64,000 bases of DNA from Tillus elongatus (taxonomy: Eukaryota > Arthropoda > Insecta > Coleoptera > Cleridae): NCBI GenBank assembly GCA_964006375.1, contig OZ023267.1:15449471-15513470 (forward strand). The letters are read 5' to 3'. The position numbers and the translations under genes were made by a program. Positions 1 to 16,215 of the stretch are shown piece after piece. Below the pieces are notes generated by a model. The model was given only the letters and a program-made list of their open reading frames with translations, had not been told where the DNA came from and ran no database searches. The stretch's first letter is position 1. Each line of letters begins with the position of its first letter.

Positions 1-345
1 GCTACAATTAGTATGCCGTACTGAAGAGCTCTAATGAGAGCGAAACCGGTCTACGGTTCTAATTGTTGCGAGAATGCATCTAGTCTTACATACTTTGTCC
101 CTATATTGGGGTAGAAATGGACCAGGGATAACAATTTTTTAAATTGTTAGTTAGTTGTATACTGTCTCTATTTTTAACACTGTGTTATTTGGAGCGGGCG
201 TGACAACATAGTACTTGGTTCCGAACTAGGTGGCGACACGTTCACCACTCACTTAGGCCGGCTTCTGATGAGTCATGGCTGGTCTCCTTTGTCTATATCT
301 GTGTATAAGCTTCCCCGGTACAAGTCAAAGACTTCTGGGTGCGGA
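1..345 (+). repeat. Dispersed repeat P1, Penelope-like terminal module
   Basis: This segment recurs at 21022-21325 (same strand) and 63055-63295 (opposite strand). Shared landmarks are the stretch around GCGAAACCGGTCTACGG, the AACACTxTGTGTTATTTGGAGC stretch and a GGTGGCGxCACGTT block. A short inverted pair (GAGCTCTAATxAGAGC) sits directly before CGAAACC. That 'hairpin plus CGAAAC' layout resembles the ends of Penelope-like elements, but no coding region is attached here. The Penelope link is inference; the repetition is seen directly. Confidence 0.6.
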
Positions 346-360
346 GTTAGCCTACTGTGA

Positions 361-1230
361 TGTTATTATTATTATTATATAGAAAACATGATTTGGGAAC
401 GAAATTTTTTTGTGTCTGTCGGTCTCTACGTCTGTCTGTTATGTCACCGCGATAACTTTAGAACGAATCGAGATATCGTTTTCAAATTGGTACAGTTAGC
501 ACCCGACGAACGAACGGTTTGGGTTGCTTTTGGGTAAAATCGCGCCAGGGGGTAGGGGATGAATAGAGGATGATTTGGTAAAAATTGACATTTTTCGCTA
601 AAACTTGAGTAATATAACATTTTAGGGTTTGTTTATTAGAACATTTACAATTTCATCAAATATCTGGTATTCTGTGCTGAAATTAAATCAGGATTTGAAT
701 GTGTGGGGCGGAATATCGGTGACAATTATTTTTTCCTAGAACTAACTGTAAACATTTTTTATAATTTTTCACCTATGTAAATAGTTTTAATAGGCCGTGA
801 TCGAATTTCATAGCAAACAATTTTTACAGGATCTATAGACTTCTTCATTTTCTATCGTTTGAGATATCGTTGAAAAAAAGCGCGTTATAAATACAAAGTT
901 ACGGGGGTGTCTATATGAGAAGGGCCACACAAATCAACTTCTCTAAAATATTAAATCATTCTTCTTTTTTGATGAAATATCGCTTATATCTATTTTGAGG
1001 GATTCCGAATGCAGTAGCGTACTCACTTTCTTCCTAAAAATGACCCTAACCCTTTTCCCATTTTTTTTTGACATAGAACAACTGCATTAGTAGGCCTTGG
1101 CCAGGTAAGATAGAAAACAATTTTTACAGCACTTATAGACTTTTTCATCTTATATCTTTTGATCTTTTGTTCATCAACATAGAATTATAAATACAAAAGT
1201 TACACGGGTTTTTCCATCTTAAATGGGTCA

Positions 1231-1233
<3 letters not shown>
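361..1233. repeat. Dispersed AT-rich repeat R2, with internal duplication
   Basis: The part from about 380 to 720 recurs at 42860-43345: ACATGATxTGGxAACGAAA, then GATAACTTTAGAACG and GTTAGCACCCGAC. Within this copy, 791-930 and 1090-1234 are diverged versions of each other (both contain AACAATTTTTACAG and end in GGGxCACAC). No reading frame of note and no terminal structure seen. Family unknown. Confidence 0.6.

Positions 1234-1305
<72 letters not shown>
1234..1305. repeat. (TA)n microsatellite, about 72 bp
   Basis: Pure alternating TA. The flanks do not match the family H context seen at most other TA tracts, so this one is listed separately. Confidence 0.95.
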
Positions 1306-1306
<1 letters not shown>

Positions 1307-1490
1307 TGTCTTTCAAAGTCTGTGAACGCCCTCGTTTCCAGAAACCGCTAGATGACAAAAAATAAAATTTTCTACATAAGCGTTATTGAGAATGCTCAAT
1401 TCAATGATGGCATCGGCAATGTTGCGAAGTTTACTATTTTTTAGATACAGTGGGCAACTTTGCTTTTTCAACAGCAACACTCACCTTACT
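1306..1490. repeat. Diverged repeat pair flanking a family H element
   Basis: This block resembles 2140-2280: both carry GAACGCxCTCGTTT and, further on, GGCATxGxCAATGTTGC. The two lie either side of the family H copy at 1491-2050. No coding content. Confidence 0.45.
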
Positions 1491-1613
1491 AGGGAAGTTT
1501 CGTAGAAAAAATGCACTTATGAGGAGATCATGACTTTTAAATTTTGAAAAAATTCTTTCAGATGGAAGCGAACTAACTAAGACCCCCAGAACACATATCC
1601 GGGATCAGTTTCA

Positions 1614-1698
<85 letters not shown>

Positions 1699-2050
1699 AA
1701 TAATATTTAAAACCGATAACTCAAAAAGTAACAAGGCGGCTTGGATTAAATTTGGCAGGTACCTTCGTTTTGTAAGTGGCTTAGATAAGTTCGTTAGCCA
1801 GAGAAATCAGATCAGGTATTCGGGAAAATTGTTGGGTTACATTGCGGAAAATTTTGTTATCTCCGAAAATAACAAAGCTATGCCAACCAAATTTGGTACA
1901 TAGGTTTATGTTATAAAGAGTAAGTACCAAAATTTAGATATCTATTTTCCAAGAAAAAAAAAAGTGATAAGCATTTAATTTAAAAAAATCTTTGATGCCA
2001 GATCTTGTCTATGAAAATTCACTACCATAACGCACTTGCTGCCTCCAGAA
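1491..2050 (+). mobile_element. Family H (Helentron/HINE-like) element, copy H1
   Basis: The 5' end is slightly degenerate (AGGGAAGTTTCGTAG then AATGCACTTATGAGGAG). The body has the conserved ACACATATCCGGG stretch, a (TA)n tract at 1617-1696, the GATAACTCAAAAAGT stretch, and the 3' signature GAAAATTCACT plus CATAACGCACTTGCTGC. The element is followed by a T-run. It has no coding capacity. The Helentron-type assignment rests on subterminal inverted repeats, the 3' hairpin, the microsatellite core and T-run insertion. Confidence 0.7.
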
Positions 2051-2474
2051 TTTTTTATTGCAATGAATTTAGCGCTCTACTCTTACTTAAACCTCCAAAT
2101 GTCAGATCTGTATTTTATGTGGATTTTGAAATATGACAACACAGCGTTTCCCTTCAAAAGTCCCGGAACGCTCTCGTTTTTTAGGAAAAGCTTCATGGAA
2201 AAAATTAAAAGTTGCAACATGACGGCTTATTCAGGATTGAATAACGGCATTGCCAATGTTGCCAAGTAAGCTCACAGTGTAGTTATGGATATTTATTCGT
2301 GCCTAAAAAGTGAAAATCGCAGTTTATCACAAAACCAAATGTTAAAGAAATTTGTCAATTAACCGCAAAATTACTTGCATTAATAATTCCTTAAATTTAG
2401 AAAATCAAAGAGTCTTGATACCCGTTCTGCTTTGTGTATAAATAGAGAGTTTTATACCTGTTTTATTTTAACTT
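2051..2474. other. Unassigned AT-rich spacer with a repeat relic
   Basis: It contains the partner (2140-2280) of the 1306-1490 repeat. A 77-codon open frame at 2036-2269 overlaps a mobile-element end and has no recognisable domain; I do not call it a gene. Nothing else seen. Confidence 0.4.
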
Positions 2475-2900
2475 TAGCAAATTATCGTCGAAACAATTCG
2501 CTAATCAGAGCCTCGGTGGTTCAGTAGTAAGGAGGTGTACCTCTGAACCAAGGGTACCGGGTTCGTTTCCCTTTCACTTTTTGAGTACATACTGTACAAT
2601 TAACATCAACCAAGGTTGTAGCATTGTATTTGAGCAAGTTGAATCTCTGCCCGTTCCGCCCTTCGAAGGGGACGTAAAGCCGTCGGTTCCGTGTCTATGC
2701 GATGTTGGGACGTTAAAGATCCCTACCCTCCTTACAGAAAGACAGGAGTTCGACAAAATTTCCGGGATAGTGAGATGAAATTCCTCCCTGGCGTCGGTGA
2801 TTGTTTAAAAAAAATCGCTAATCAGATTGCAACTTTAAAATTTTGATACAATTTTTCAATTAGGCCCCCTGAAACACGAATCCGAGGACAGCAGTCTTCA
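2475..2900 (+). mobile_element. Family H fragment H2, split by a SINE
   Basis: The 5' terminus (AGCAAATTATCGTCG...TTCGCTAATCAG) is interrupted by the SINE at 2510-2814. It resumes as TCGCTAATCAGATTGC and runs on to the GGCCCCCTGAAACACG stretch that normally precedes the TA tract. The rest of the element is missing. Confidence 0.6.
2510..2814 (+). mobile_element. tRNA-derived SINE, copy 1, with 12-bp target duplication
   Basis: The tRNA-like head has an A-box-like GGTGGTTCAGTAGTAAGG and a B-box-like GGGTTCGTTTCCC. The body is shared with 36652-37009 and 55826-56174 (CGTTCCGCCCTTCGAAGGGG, CTCCCTGGCGTCGGTGATTG). A 12-bp target duplication TCGCTAATCAGA is present at 2498-2509 and 2815-2826. This copy lacks the AAAGAAACAAA tail of the others and ends in a short A-run. 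Confidence 0.8.
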
Positions 2901-3201
2901 GATAAACCAATTTCATTAAGTAAGTACAAAGAATATAATAAGAAACCTTTTTGAATTAGATTAATTAATTAAACACTATAACAATCTTACCCTCAGCCAT
3001 CTATATAAATAAACAAATCACCTGAGAACGGCTGAACATATTTGGCTAATTTTATTTTTAAAATGTTTAATAGTCCAAACAAGTCTTTAGGCAATGAAAA
3101 CTTAGAAGAGTTTCCCGAAAAATTGAAAATTTCAGGAAAAACCGAAAGTGCTTTTTTCTCCGATATATTTCGCTAGGTGCACAAACGTCGTTTGAGATAT
3201 T
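2901..3201. other. Unassigned AT-rich spacer
   Basis: About 300 bp with no open frame, repeat match or structure I can name. Confidence 0.4.
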
Positions 3202-3746
<545 letters not shown>

Positions 3747-3853
3747 CTTTTAAAATTTGAACAGGACAACGTCTGTCGGATCAGTTTTAGTTTTTATGTT
3801 GTTTCAATTGAGAACGTAGTGACTATACTTTATTTATTGGGAAGGTCAGTTTT

Positions 3854-5214
<1,361 letters not shown>

Positions 5215-5772
5215 TTTTTTTTATTTATTTAAATACGTTCTTTTTTGTTTGATTGCAATGACGTAAACGTTGCGTAATAAATTTGATTCTAACAATTTAT
5301 ATCATCTTTTATCTATTACTTAGTTTTTATTTTCATCCTGTGTGACATACTACTGCACATTTTATTGGCATAGCTTTGTAAACACGAATTTTATAGTCCC
5401 TCAGTAATTAAACATGCAAATAACATTTGTATTAATCTGTTTCCCGGAAATGTTGCCCTTTTGAAATCCTGTTACAATTTATTGATTACTGTTGGAGTCA
5501 TCGTGTGTCTTTATAAAATATTCATAATTTGTGGTAGACATTCTTTAAAACTTGGATACTTTTTAAGTATGAACGTGAAAATGTATACTAGTTCAAGGTG
5601 TTGGCGGTTTAGCTTTACATCCATTTTCACAGTTCTGTTTCTACTTATGTTCATTACTTTTACTTTCGTCATATTGATCTTTGGTTTGATTCGTTTTAAC
5701 CACACTATCCAGCACATTCAGCATTCTTTGATTATTTTTCCGTTTCTTTTATCAGTGCTATGTCATCTTTTT
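5215..5772. other. Unassigned spacer with a chance open frame
   Basis: A frame open from 5461 to 6123 crosses the junction into the next family H element and its TA tract, so most of its length is transposon or microsatellite. The first ~110 residues are hydrophobic but show no recognisable family. Not called as a gene. Confidence 0.4.
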
Positions 5773-5815
5773 AGCGAATTTTTTTTAAAAAAATTCGCTT
5801 ATGGGGAGATCTGTG

Positions 5816-5892
<77 letters not shown>

Positions 5893-6999
5893 ACCGATAA
5901 CTCAAAAAATAATGGACCGATCTCGATAAAATTTGCAGAGTACCTTCCTTTTGCAAGTGGCTTGGATAAGTTCGTTAGCCAGGAAAATCGGACCACGTTT
6001 TCCCGGAAAATTTTGTATTTTCTTTATAAAAAAATTCATATCTCCGGAAATAACAAAGTAAGGGCAACCAAATTTGGTATGCGTATTTGTATTATAAAGA
6101 GTGAACTCTGTACCAAAATTTAGGTCCCTAGCTGTAAAGACAAAGAAGTTATGGGCAGTTAAAGTAACAAATTTTGGAGTTTTCCGCAAAACGTCAAACT
6201 CGCAATTTTAAACGTCAAAATTGGCAATGTTTAAGCAAAGAATGTGAAACAAATACTGTTTGTGAAAAGAAAATGTTGCAAGAAAAATGTTCTGCAAACC
6301 CTTAAGTTTCAGATTCAACCGTCATTGCCCTTCATTTTACTAAAATGTTTACAGAATATCCATTTCAAATAGACCCTTTCTCTGATGCTTTAGCTGTCAG
6401 TTTAGTTAAGTTTGGTGGCTTTTCGGATATTTATTTGTAGGGTTAGTGAAGTTTATGGTTTAACGGTCTATAATTTTTTTTAGCAAATTATCGTAGAAAA
6501 ATTTGTTAATGCATTTTTGCATTTTTTATCGAAATATGATGCGTTTATAAGAAAAAAATCTGGACGCAGTAAGTGCGTTTTGGTAGCGAATTTTCGGTAA
6601 ATTTGCAGTTTAGCTCCCGAACGTTTTTCAAAAAACTGTTTTCAGAAATCTGCCAACAGTTAAGTTTATTTTCGGAAAATTGTTGTATATTTTCAAACCA
6701 TAAGTAATTTTGTTAAAATATAGTACATTGTTTCTACTACATAGGCTATACCGGTAATCAGATTGATGCCTGCTCACATTGTTATGGAAATTCACTTCCA
6801 TAACAGATTTGCTGCATCTAGACTTTTGAAAAATGTTTATATATTTTCAAACAATAAATTTGTTTCAATCAAATATGGTACATTGTTTCTACTATATAGG
6901 CAACCAAGTTTGATGCCTGCTTTCATCAAAGAAAGACATTTGCTATTAAAAATATTTTAAATAAAATTCGCTACCATAACGCACTTGCTGCGTCCAGAC
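5773..6999 (+). mobile_element. Family H element, copy H5, with nested termini
   Basis: The 5' end is AGCGAATTTT / AAAAATTCGCTTATGGGGAG, truncated almost directly into (TA)n at 5817-5889. The usual post-TA sequence follows (CGACCGATAACTCAAAA). A second 5'-like terminus starts near 6485 (TAGCAAATTATCGTAG). An inverted 3' end is at about 6571-6597. The right 3' end is at 6964-6999 (TTCGCTACCATAACGCACTT then GCTGCGTCCAGA). Confidence 0.7.
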
Positions 7000-7019
7000 T
7001 TTTTTTATATTTAAACAAC

Positions 7020-7275
7020 CGCGAGGGCTTACAGCCTAAATACTATAGTACGTGGGTGTAGACAAGGTGGAAAGAGGCAACTTGTTAATTCTGGAGGTTT
7101 GGAGGTTCGGAGGAGCAGGAAAAACATGTGCCGGCAAGGAATTCCACAACTTGGAAGATCTCGGGACAAAAGAGCGGGCATAACAAGATGTTCTATGTCT
7201 GGTGACCTGGACAATAAAAGGGTGCATTCGCTCTGTTCCCCTGGTAGATCTGCTGGGGGAAGCAGGTGGAGGAAC
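7020..7275 (-). mobile_element. 3' end of a non-LTR retrotransposon (reverse)
   Basis: Read on the minus strand this encodes a LINE-type C-terminus (SFVPRSSKLWNSLPAHVFP) nearly identical to the + strand fragment at 57554-57751. It is therefore a second, severely 5'-truncated copy of that LINE. A frame disruption follows the PPNLQT stretch. Confidence 0.75.
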
Positions 7276-7299
7276 TATGAAAGCTCATCTAAGCAGTAA

Positions 7300-7830
7300 C
7301 TAACATACTTCTTAAATTATTTTTTGTCGACAAAGTTAGCTGCATTAGTCGCGTATCACAGGGGTCTCGAGAGCATTTTTGAGAAAGCCGATTTGCAGCT
7401 AACTTTTTCGACAAGAAATAATTTAAGAAATTTGTTTTGTCATACGAAAGACAAAGATAAGGCCACTGAAATGTCGGGTATCTATGAGATATGTTGCAAA
7501 GGTTGTAATCTTAAATACGCTGGGCAGACCAAGATAACCATTGAGGCTAGATTTCGTAAACATCTGGCACGATTAAGATACGGTAGTGTAGACAAGTCAT
7601 GGGTGGCACAACATATTTGGGATAATAAACACCGCATTGATAAAGACAATCTGAAACTTATCAAACATGTTAGACAGCCAGCGAAGCTAGATGCGTACGA
7701 AAGTATTTATATTTGTAGGGTAATAAAAAACAAAAGTTCGTCAAACGAGCCCCGCTACTGCTTTGTAGTCCTGTGTTTGCGCTCTGTCTTTGATGCAGAT
7801 AAACATTCCGAAATCTGTCTGGTAAAGTGA
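7300..7830 (+). pseudogene. GIY-YIG endonuclease fragment of a Penelope-like element
   Basis: An open frame encodes about 168 residues with no ATG at its start. The motif order fits a GIY-YIG nuclease: SGIYEICC (about residues 51-58), KYAGQT (64-69), ARFRKHLARL (75-84, carrying the expected Arg) and AYESIYI (124-130, carrying the expected Glu). The upstream stretch RNNLRNLFCHTKDKDK matches what normally links reverse transcriptase to the GIY-YIG domain in Penelope-like elements. In that group this enzyme nicks target DNA to start integration. No reverse transcriptase remains upstream, because a LINE fragment abuts it, so this is a truncated relic. The family is confident; activity is unlikely. 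Confidence 0.82.
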
Positions 7831-8735
<905 letters not shown>

Positions 8736-8826
8736 TATATTATGAAAATGTAAACATAGATAATCTTATCAATTTAATTATTTCTTACCTTTTTTGTACC
8801 AAACTTAATTTAAATATTTTAATATT

Positions 8827-9818
<992 letters not shown>

Positions 9819-10684
9819 TTTTTGTCTTCGAAAATTCGCTAAATAATGACATAGTCTGAACGGCGATTAGAATTGAATAAAAAACTGAAAAAAAAATCAA
9901 ACTGAAAATTCACCGAAAAATAAGTTGGGCACTTACATATTGAAAACGATATTAATCAAAATTGTGTTGATTACAAGCACAATTATTTGCTTGTTTGTAA
10001 GGAATGTTGTATAAGTAATGTAATATAAATCAACTATAATAATAATGATCAATAAATAAATAACCAAATAAATAAATAGATAAATAAATAGGTGTAAACA
10101 TATAAAAATATAAACTAAACATGGGTTCTGGTGGCCTCAGTTCCCCCTCGTTCGAGGAAATTCTCTAAAATTCGCAGTCATTACGTATATCGTTATAAGC
10201 GAATTTCTCCTATGACGATTCGCTAAAAAATATAATATTCTATTAAATCAATAGAATGATAGAGTAAGAAATATTTATAAATAAGAGCACAATAAAAATA
10301 TCACCGGCATAAATAATACAGCTTACCTTTTTGCACGAATAGTACACATACATAGATTTCTTCTACCTGGTTTGCAAATATGCAAATTTGCATATTTTGT
10401 GTTTGGATGAACCTGGAGCTTTTCCAAGACAAAAAAGTGCGATATAAGAGTCTTGTTATATATTTTTTTACAATTATAAACGTTGGATTTGATGTGGGGT
10501 GGTAACCTACCGGCCAATGGGAATTAATTTTATGTACGGGTCCACAAACGGGACAGGACGATTCACACGCATTGTGTATGCATTTCATTGCGCCTTTATA
10601 TCAGTCACTGATTGTCGCTAACTCTGTGAAGCGTTTGTCTTTAGTTCGGTTTCGGTCTTTATAGTGTGTGTGATCTTTATAGTG

Positions 10685-10858
10685 TGTGATCTTGTTCTTA
10701 TACTTTTTTAAATTGTATGTGCAAATTTGATGATCCTGAAGTTTTGTTGATCTAGTGTTTTATTGCCTCGCTAATAAACGATTAAATTGAAGTGTTTGAA
10801 GGAAAGTCGAAATCTGTGGTTGCTGGATGACTTGGACAAATAAAAGTAAGTATACATA
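10685..10858 (+). repeat. Duplicated unit ending in a splice-donor-like site, copy 1
   Basis: Diverged duplicate of 11411-11604. Shared parts: ATACTTTTTTAA near the start, CGATTxAATxGAAGTGTTTG in the middle and AAAGTAAGTATACATA at the end. The last contains GTAAGT, a consensus donor. A short non-coding 5' exon is one reading; an old repeat is the other. Confidence 0.4.
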
Positions 10859-11410
10859 ATAAAGAAAGAAACAAATAAAAATATCTAAAAATTCACTAGA
10901 TATAGATAGTAAGGACATATAGCGAGAGTGCCCATGTTTAGGGTAAAATGCAGTTCTAGGCAAAACTCGACGACAAAATAGATTACTTGAACTTGTGATA
11001 TCGTTATTAATTGACCGATTTCAAAAATTCTTTTTTCTAAATGAATACCAATTAATTGTTTTTGATATTGTTTTACTAAATAACTCTTAGTCGTCTAGGA
11101 AAACGTGTGAAACATCAATAACAAAAACGAAGTCTTCTGCAGCATTACTTATTTTGAGCGGCAAGAATTTTTATAGCTTCTTAAGTATATGGTAACATAT
11201 GTGACATAAAATCAAGTCAACATATCAAATACTATTGTGAAAAAAGAAATATCTAAAATGGTGCATTCATTTTGATTTTAGATAAAGTTTCATTAAGCAA
11301 ACGTAAGAATATGCAATGGATAAATCAAGCCCAGGGAAAATAGATCTAAATTAAATGTTTTACTTCTTGATTTCTGGATTTTCGATCATTGGTGCGGTTC
11401 CAGACATATT

Positions 11411-11604
11411 TTGCGCTCTTTTTCTAATACTTTTTTAAGTTCTAAGTTCTGCTTTAGTGATTCTAGAATTTCTTTGATTTAGTGCTCCGTTACCCCATTA
11501 AATACACGATTTAATCGAAGTGTTTGTGAAAAGTGAAAGTTCGTGGTTACTGGATGACTCAGGCATATAAAAGTAAGTATACATATCTAAGGATTCTGAT
11601 ATGA
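11411..11604 (+). repeat. Duplicated unit ending in a splice-donor-like site, copy 2
   Basis: Partner of 10685-10858, retaining CGATTTAATCGAAGTGTTTG and the terminal AAAAGTAAGTATACATA. It lies about 5.9 kb upstream of the first BTB exon, on the same strand. Confidence 0.4.
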
Positions 11605-11678
11605 AGTTTTTTTGCTTTACTTCTTAATTTCTGGATTTATGATGGTGATTTTTAGTGGGCAAAAATAAATTATATTTT

Positions 11679-12535
<857 letters not shown>

Positions 12536-12709
12536 GAGTGTCTTTTATTCTATTGATTCAGACAGTATTTCATGAAAATCAAGACTGAATAAAGGAAATT
12601 AAGAAGGCTTCACACATTTATTGCACTGTAAGAGCGGGACCGGTTCAACTTAAACGTCTTCTTAGTTTGTTTTATCAAATAAATCAAATTGTATTAACTC
12701 TGCGGTTCT

Positions 12710-12844
12710 AGCGATATTTTCCTTTAAAAAAATCGCTAATAACGAGGTATCGAACGTGAGACTGCAATTTTTTTTAAATGAGCGCCAATTAGGGCCGCTG
12801 GAACCCAAAAGCAGGTTCATTTGAGTTTTTATATGTTGTATATA

Positions 12845-12940
<96 letters not shown>
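12710..12940 (+). mobile_element. Family H fragment H8 (5' part and TA tract)
   Basis: 5' terminus AGCGATATTTTCC / AAAATCGCTAATAACGAGG, a diverged GGGCCGCTGGAACCC stretch and (TA)n 12847-12940. The expected post-TA sequence is absent. Confidence 0.6.
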
Positions 12941-12943
<3 letters not shown>

Positions 12944-13096
12944 GCTAGTTCAAATTTGGGATCTTCTAAACCGTGAGAGATACGAGGATGGTTAAATTGT
13001 TGATCAATCATGTGAAAGAAAATTTGAGGACATTTTTTGTTTTTTGTTTTTTAATTATTCAAAAAAAACCGGAAATTTTCAATTTTGCTTAATTGT

Positions 13097-13206
13097 TATT
13101 AAAAAAAATTCACTAATAGAGAGGTATCGATGGTGAGACTTTGCAAAAAAAATTTCAAATGAGCGCAAACTAGGACCCCTAGAACCCATATCCGGGGTCA
13201 GTTTAA

Positions 13207-13292
<86 letters not shown>

Positions 13293-13588
13293 CCGATTTT
13301 GATGAAACTCGGCAAGTGCCTTTCCTTTATTAATGGCTTGGATGAGCTTGTTAGCCAGGAAAATCGGACAAGGTATTCCGGGAAAATTTGAGGTTTTGTT
13401 TCGAAAAAAAATTTTTTTCACCGAAAACTACAAAGTTATTGCAATTAAATTTGGTGGATATGTTGCCTTGTCAAAGGCCTTGCTACACACCAAAATTAAA
13501 CTTTCTACGTTTATAGAAAATCGAGCTATTCAAATTTGAAGCATTTCATAAAAATTCACTACCATAACGCACTTGCTGCGTCCCGAAC
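13097..13588 (+). mobile_element. Family H element, copy H9
   Basis: It starts inside the 5' terminus (AAATTCACTAATAGAGAGG), then CCCCTAGAACCCATATCC, (TA)n 13210-13288, CAACCGATTTTGATGAAAC, and ends AAAATTCACTACCATAACG then CACTTGCTGCGTCCCGA. It belongs to the short subfamily, with H3 and H14. Confidence 0.7.
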
Positions 13589-13848
13589 TTTTTATTTCTT
13601 TTTCAAGCGAATACCGAAAGAACTAGACTTTTTAACTATGACATTGCTGGGACACTTTTTCCTGGGCAATCTAAGTATTTCATCATATTTTCCAAGGCGT
13701 TCTTGATGCAAGAGTTACAATACTTAACTTTGATTTTTCTTACGGGCGCCATATCGGATTTTTGCATTTTTAAAAAATCATTAAATAAAAATTCACTAAA
13801 AACCAAAATTAAAATTTCCGTTTTTTTTTTCGAATAATTAAAAAACAA

Positions 13849-13943
13849 AAGTGTAACTTTCTATGTTTATAGAAAATTGAGTTATTCAAATTTAAAACAT
13901 TTAATGAAAGTTTGCTAGCGTAACGCACTTGCTGCGTCAAGAA
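13849..13943 (+). mobile_element. Family H 3' end fragment H10
   Basis: Only the last ~95 bp: TGTAACTTTCTATGTTTATAG through GAAAGTTTGCTAGCGTAACG and CACTTGCTGCGTC. It abuts the next copy. Confidence 0.6.
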
Positions 13944-14035
13944 TGTTTATATTTTCTTCTCGTGCCATTCTGATACGTTTTTTTGCGGATAGTACTTTTT
14001 GACAGTGTCATATTGTCAGATGTCAGTTTCAAGTC

Positions 14036-14470
<435 letters not shown>

Positions 14471-15190
14471 TTTTTATGTTTTGTACTGTATTATATGAGT
14501 TTTCTGGTGAAGCTGATTGAATCAGTTTATTGTTCTGAAACAGTCGAGTTTCCTTTGAAAAAGTCGATGAATAATAAATTTATTTTGAAGACATTTGATA
14601 GGCGTGTTATCATTCTTTAAACTTTTATTATGAATAAAAATGAAAGTTGTTTGGATAGTGGGAATATAAGTTATTCCAATTAACAATGTATTTATGAAAA
14701 TTCCTTAAAAGAGTTTAATTGCCACGCTCGCTCTTTCCCAATTTTACTATTTAAAATACTGTATTATTTATAAAATATACCTAGAAGCGAAAAATTAGAT
14801 CCAAAGAAAATTTGTCGTGAAAACTTTTTATAATACTTATTTCTTAGAACCCACAAAATAAATAATCTAGGCCCGGCCTAAATATCACGAAAACTGCTGG
14901 TTCTACTGCCACTATTGCTTTTGGGTATGAAGTGGAGTGCCATCACGAGAATTTTAGACCGAGTAACATCCATTGAGAACAGAGATCAGCATCACCATGC
15001 CATTTATAATACGGTCCCCATTAACATACCCCTTTTGATACGACACTGGACATATATCATTTTATCTACTTCACTTTGTTAAAATATTGTGGCTAAATTC
15101 ATTCTAGTGATTATCAGTCAGATAAATCAAATGAGTTATAAAAGGTAGAAATTACATATTGGTATACTTTGTTATGCAGTTGCAGTTTGA
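14471..15190. other. Unassigned AT-rich spacer
   Basis: About 720 bp with no open frame of note and no repeat match that I can see. Confidence 0.4.
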
Positions 15191-15234
15191 TATAGGTCCA
15201 ATAGTTGCATTTGTTAAAACAAAAAATGGCTTCG

Positions 15235-16215
15235 TGACGAAAATAATGTGTTGCTTCAATTTTTTGAAGAGGCTAGAGGAAACTTGAGAGAGGCTTCAAG
15301 AATTTACAGACGACGCTATCCAGGCAGATATGTTTTAAACAATTGGATAAGTTTTTCTGACTTAAAAAGGATTTTAAAAGAGCATACAGACGCATTTTCT
15401 GGGCAAAATAGTGTGTTTTTGTTAAGACAAAACTGTTTTTACAGACACTAACTTACGCGAGGATTCTCGATTACTTCCAGAACAATCCATACAATTCAAT
15501 TCGAGAGGCAAGTGGTCAAGATATAATATGCCACAGTTCTCGATCACTTCCAGAACAATCCATACAATTCAATTCGAGAGGCAAGTGGTCAAGATATAAT
15601 ATGCCACAGTTCTCGATCACTTCCAGAACAATCCATACAATTCAATTCGAGAGGCAAGTGGTCAAGATATAATATGCCACAGTTCAAAAAGTTTTGAAAC
15701 CTATGGGTTTGGTGAATACGACAGAGAGCAGAGATTGAATTTCATAGCGGAAATGACAATAAAAATTGACGAAGAGAGTCGTTCTTAGTCTTATGTTATG
15801 GAGTGATAAGAGTCTCTATGTGGGTCATAGCAAGCCAAACAAAAAAAAAACCATTTGGTCCGAGGAGAACCCGCATAATAATTAAATACAAAATAATTGC
15901 GGAGATAATCTATAGTATAGACTCATTGATCGTCATTTATTTGGGCCATGGTCAGCCGTACCATAATTTCTTAGGGAATGGTAAACTTTCTTGAAAGCAT
16001 CCCACTTTCATTATGAAGACAAGTGTGGTATCAACAGGACGGTGCACCGCCCCATTCGACACCTACAGTCAAACAATATTTGTTAACACTTTTCCACAAA
16101 AATGGATAGGTCTTCAAAGCCCCGTTTTATACTGGGAAACCAAATCACATGATCTCACATACCTATACTATTTTTTGGGGAACAGTGAAACACATAGTTT
16201 ATAAAATGCCCACTT
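15235..16215 (+). pseudogene. Degraded Tc1/mariner-type transposase
   Basis: Broken frames give pieces of one transposase. A helix-turn-helix-like N-terminus is visible (LREASRIYRRRYPGRYVLNN, frame from 15248). Next is a DNA-binding stretch read as YFQNNPYNSIREASGQ near 15465-15520. Near the C-terminal side are QQDGAPPHFDTYSQT (about 16035-16070) and a diverged SHDLTYLYYFLG (about 16146-16180), matching the QDGAPxH and SPDLTPLDFFLWG motifs of insect Tc1/mariner-superfamily transposases. There are several frameshifts and stops, and a 73-bp triplication inside it. Not functional. Confidence 0.78.
15463..15684 (+). repeat. 73-bp tandem triplication inside the transposase relic
   Basis: Three near-identical 73-bp units containing ACTTCCAGAACAATCC, TTCGAGAGGCAAGTGG and ATAATATGCCACAG. 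Units 2 and 3 appear identical and unit 1 differs at a few bases, so the expansion is younger than most decay of the transposase. Confidence 0.9.

Larger units (their letters stand above)
9819..11678. other. Unassigned region with AATA-rich tracts
   Basis: 10030-10100 is AAATAAATA-rich. 10195-10232 holds a diverged family H 5' terminus (AAGCGAATTTCTCC / GATTCGCT). No open frame here resembles a protein family. The two exon-like units at 10685 and 11411 are listed separately. Confidence 0.4.

Noticed and set aside
2510..2600. tRNA gene
   Set aside because: The tRNA-like head belongs to a dispersed SINE with target duplications; the cloverleaf is not intact.
5461..6123. 220-codon open frame
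   Set aside because: Its second half is family H element and TA tract; the first half has no recognisable family or splice context.
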